Assembly: GCA_963748205.1 (NCBI GenBank)
Contig: CAVVIB010000022.1
Coordinates: forward strand, 1-64,000
DNA: 64,000 bases
DNA from: JAIBJN01 sp963748205
GTDB taxonomy: Bacteria; Actinomycetota; Thermoleophilia; Gaiellales; Gaiellaceae
Direction: 5' to 3'
The notes under the pieces are model-generated. The model saw only the letters and a list, made by a program, of their open reading frames with translations. It was not told where the DNA came from and searched no databases. A program made the position numbers and the translations under genes. Below, in pieces: positions 61,665 to 64,000 of the stretch; position 1 is the first letter of the stretch, and each line of letters opens with the position of its first letter.

Positions 61665-63143
61665 TTAGGTGTTCCTCCCGAGCACCGCTTCGATGATCTC
61701 CTTCGCTATGGGTGCGGCGGTGACGCCGCCGGTGAGTGCCTGGTCGGAAAGCGCCACGGCCACGGCGACCCGCGGCGCATCTGCGGGCGCGAACGCGATG
61801 AACCACGTGTTGTTGCGGGCGGCGACGCCGGTTTCGGCGGTGCCGGTCTTGCCGGCGACGGACACGCCGGGAATCTGGGCAGCCGTACCCGTGCCCGATT
61901 CGACCACCAGCGTCATCATGGCGGTCAGCTCGGCTGCCGTCGACGGCTTGATCGCCGTCTTCCACTCCTCGGGGCCGAACCGCTCGATCACGTCGCCGTC
62001 GGGATCGGTGATCCGCTGCACGAGCCTGGGCTCCATGACGACGCCGTCGTTGGCGACGCCGGCGGCGACGAGGGCCATCTGGAGCGGCGTCACGATCAGG
62101 CGCTCCTGGCCGAAGGCCAGCCGCCCCGGGTCGACCTCGGAGGGGTCGTCGGGCTTGTACAGGCGCCCGTTGCGGTAGAGGCCGCTGATCAGCACCTCGT
62201 TCGAGGGCAGCTCGATCGGCGGCCGGTCGTAGAAGCCGAAGCGCTCGGCGTACTCGAGCACGGTGCCGGCGCCGAGCTCCTTCCCCAGGTTGCAGAAGAC
62301 CGAGTTGATCGAGTTCTCGAGGGCCTCTGAGAGCGTGACCCGGCCGAACGCGTTCAGCTCGCCCTGGTCCGAGAAGTTCGTCACGCGCTGCCCGAAGAGC
62401 GTGCAGAAGCCCGGGTCGTCGAACTCGCTGTCGGGCGTGAAGGCTCCCGTGTCGAGCGCCGCCGCGGCCGTGATGACCTTGAACGTCGAGCCCGGCACGA
62501 AGCGGCCGGCGGTCGCCCGGTCGAGGAGCGGGGCGGCGGGCTCGCAGGGCGCCGTGATCCGCTCGATGGCGCCGAAGTTCTCCTCCACGAGGTTCGGGTG
62601 GAAGGACGGCGAGGACGCGAGCGCGAGCACGGCGCCGGTGCGCGGGTCGAGTGCCACGGCGGCGCCGCAGTTCCCGCTCAGGCCGTCCATGGCCGCCCGC
62701 TGGGCGTTCATGTTCAGCGTCGTGATGACGTTGTTGCCCTGGCGGGTGATCCCCTGGAGCTTGTCGAGCGTCGTGTCGATGATCGTGCTCAGGTTCGCGT
62801 TCGAGCCCGTGAGGAAGTCGTTCATCGACTGCTCGAGGCCCGTGCGGGAGCGCGAGATCGTCGAGTAGCCCACCGCATGCGCCGTCAGAGGCCCGCGCGG
62901 GTAGCGGCGGACGTACCACGTGCGGCCGTCCTCGAGCTTCCGCTGGCGGTTCCGAGCGAGCACGGTCGTGCCGTTGGCCGCGTAGATGAGCCCGCGCTCG
63001 ACCTCGAGCTCGCGCACGATCAGCGGATTGCCCTGGCGCGCCTCCAGGTCCGGAGCGCGCCACAGCCAGTACGTCGCCGTCGCGATCAGCGCGACGAAGA
63101 GGAACGCGAAGACGAAGAAGAGGCGGCGGATCTGCGGGTTCAC
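61665..63143 (-). CDS. pbpA: Penicillin-binding protein 2/PbpA-type transpeptidase
   Basis: 492 residues, single N-terminal helix (LFFVFAFLFVALIATATYWLW) then a pedestal region and class B transpeptidase domain. Active-site motifs: GRFVPGSTFKVITAAAAL (S-x-x-K), ALENSINSVFCNLG (S-x-N) and VSVAGKTGTAETG (K-T-G). Cross-links peptidoglycan with the FtsW/RodA glycosyltransferase encoded just upstream; the overlap is four bases (GTGA). Intact. Confidence 0.96.
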   Translation of the reverse strand: MNPQIRRLFFVFAFLFVALIATATYWLWRAPDLEARQGNPLIVRELEVERGLIYAANGTTVLARNRQRKLEDGRTWYVRRYPRGPLTAHAVGYSTISRSRTGLEQSMNDFLTGSNANLSTIIDTTLDKLQGITRQGNNVITTLNMNAQRAAMDGLSGNCGAAVALDPRTGAVLALASSPSFHPNLVEENFGAIERITAPCEPAAPLLDRATAGRFVPGSTFKVITAAAALDTGAFTPDSEFDDPGFCTLFGQRVTNFSDQGELNAFGRVTLSEALENSINSVFCNLGKELGAGTVLEYAERFGFYDRPPIELPSNEVLISGLYRNGRLYKPDDPSEVDPGRLAFGQERLIVTPLQMALVAAGVANDGVVMEPRLVQRITDPDGDVIERFGPEEWKTAIKPSTAAELTAMMTLVVESGTGTAAQIPGVSVAGKTGTAETGVAARNNTWFIAFAPADAPRVAVAVALSDQALTGGVTAAPIAKEIIEAVLGRNT

Positions 63144-64000
63144 CTGCGCTCACCCCGGTTGACGCGGTCGGAGACCATGAGCAGGAGCGCGAGCACGATG
63201 AAGTTCGCGACGATGCTCGAGCCTCCGTACGAGACGAAGGGCAGCGTGATCCCCGTGAGCGGGATCAGCCCGAGGACGCCGCCGATGATGATGAACGCCT
63301 GGATGGCGACGGCCGCGGTCAGCCCCGCGGCGAGGAGCTTCGAGAAGCCGTCGTCGGCGAGCATGGCGATGCGGAACCCGCGGAAGGCGAAGATGAGGTA
63401 GAGGAGGATGATGGCGGCGGCGCCCGCGAGGCCGAGCTCCTGTGCGATGGCCGAGAAGATGAAGTCGGTCTCGAGGAACGGGATGTAGGGGTTGCCCTCG
63501 GGCGAGAGCAGGATCCCGTCCCCGAGCCCCGAGCCGAAGACGCCGCCGCTCGAGATCGCGTAGAGCGACTGGACGAGCTGGTAGGTGTCCCCCTGCGGGT
63601 CGCTCCAGGGGTCGAGCCAGCCCTGCACGCGGGTCTGCACGTGCGGGATCACCTGGTAGAGCGCGACCGCGCCCGCGAGGAAGAGCCCGAAGCCGACCGC
63701 CACGAACGACCAGCGCGCCGTGGCCGTGTAGAGCATGACGAGGAAGATGGCGAAGTAGAGGAGCGCGCCGCCGAGGTCGCGCGTCTGGAAGAGCACGAGC
63801 ATCGCGCCGCCCCAGATGAGGAGCAGCGGCCCCAGGTGCTTCGGCGAGGGCAGGCGGCCGCCGCCGACGCCGTAGGAGAGCATCTCCCGGTTGTCCCGCA
63901 GGTAGCCGGCCAGGAAGATGACGATCAGCACCTTGGCGAGCTCTCCGGGCTGGAACACGATCGGCCCGATGTCCACCCAGAGCGTCGCGCCGTTGATCGT
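63140..64000 (-). CDS. rodA: FtsW/RodA-family glycosyltransferase, 5' end outside window
   Basis: Partial (287 codons, open at the window edge). SEDS lipid II polymerase. Visible parts: FQPGELAKVLIVIFLAGYL, RDLGGALLYFAIFLVMLYTATARW with the essential Asp in the TRDLGG motif, QVIPHVQTRVQGWLDPWSDPQGDTYQLVQSLYAISSGGVFGSGLG, TDFIFSAIAQELG and ITLPFVSYGGSSIV. Together with PbpA makes side-wall or septal glycan. RodA versus FtsW cannot be settled from the fragment; order with pbpA and pknB favours rodA. Confidence 0.93.
   Translation of the reverse strand, partial: TINGATLWVDIGPIVFQPGELAKVLIVIFLAGYLRDNREMLSYGVGGGRLPSPKHLGPLLLIWGGAMLVLFQTRDLGGALLYFAIFLVMLYTATARWSFVAVGFGLFLAGAVALYQVIPHVQTRVQGWLDPWSDPQGDTYQLVQSLYAISSGGVFGSGLGDGILLSPEGNPYIPFLETDFIFSAIAQELGLAGAAAIILLYLIFAFRGFRIAMLADDGFSKLLAAGLTAAVAIQAFIIIGGVLGLIPLTGITLPFVSYGGSSIVANFIVLALLLMVSDRVNRGERR

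Overview
This is a very GC-rich, densely packed bacterial window whose gene content points to Actinomycetota. The evidence is the RodA/FtsW, PbpA and PASTA-kinase block, a SUF operon that uses SufU, DUF6458-like and YtxH-like small proteins, frequent GTG starts and apparent leaderless promoters. A deep-branching group such as Thermoleophilia (Gaiellales or Solirubrobacterales) fits, but this is an inference from gene content. There are no rRNA genes, no CRISPR array, no insertion sequence and no recognisable phage. One tRNA (Lys, CTT) is present.

Layout. 1-4.75 kb: end of an M23 peptidase, then a YtxH-like protein, Lon protease and Hsp20 on the minus strand. 4.8-11.5 kb: an MMPL transporter, a macro-domain protein and the dTDP-rhamnose genes rmlA-rmlC-rmlD-(broken kinase)-rmlB. 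11.5-14.7 kb: a Ser/Thr kinase diverging from a SpoIID/LytB-type exported protein. 14.7-18.6 kb (minus): four genes resembling WbpI, WbpA, WbpB and WbpD, which make N-acetylated uronic-acid nucleotide sugars for surface polysaccharide. 18.8-22.1 kb: tRNA-Lys followed by a less GC-rich patch of small or unknown proteins and a flippase-like membrane protein. 22.1-35.8 kb: a hydrolase, a PD40 repeat protein, a holin-like protein, a GAF-GGDEF cyclase, an ABC exporter (tandem ATPase plus very large permease), two LysR regulators, a glucose/sorbosone dehydrogenase, an ECF sigma/anti-sigma pair and an SDR. 35.8-41.5 kb: the cytochrome oxidase operon (subunits II, I, III) interleaved with universal-stress-like genes. 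41.5-45.5 kb (minus): TatA, TatC, an amidohydrolase, a TPR protein, a STAS protein and a cytochrome c lipoprotein. 45.6-52.8 kb: the SUF iron-sulfur operon (sufC, sufB, VOC, sufD, methyltransferase, sufS, sufU, Rieske). 52.8-58.7 kb: methyltransferase, VOC protein, a probable structured non-coding RNA, an NAD(P)-binding epimerase, dcd, a class III aminotransferase and a second kinase. 58.7-64 kb (minus): FtsW/RodA, PbpA, PASTA kinase and Ddl for peptidoglycan synthesis and its control.

The window carries about 28 apparent single-base indels, almost all insertions, that split otherwise normal genes (MMPL, macro, rmlB, TatC, Rieske, Ddl and others). Because they hit single-copy core genes while leaving the protein readable in the next frame, most are probably sequencing or assembly errors. 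Split genes are therefore listed once over their full span with the shift noted. The most novel-looking item is the structured RNA at about 53.84-54.02 kb: a nested hairpin with a 7-bp pseudoknot and an intrinsic terminator, standing free of any downstream gene.
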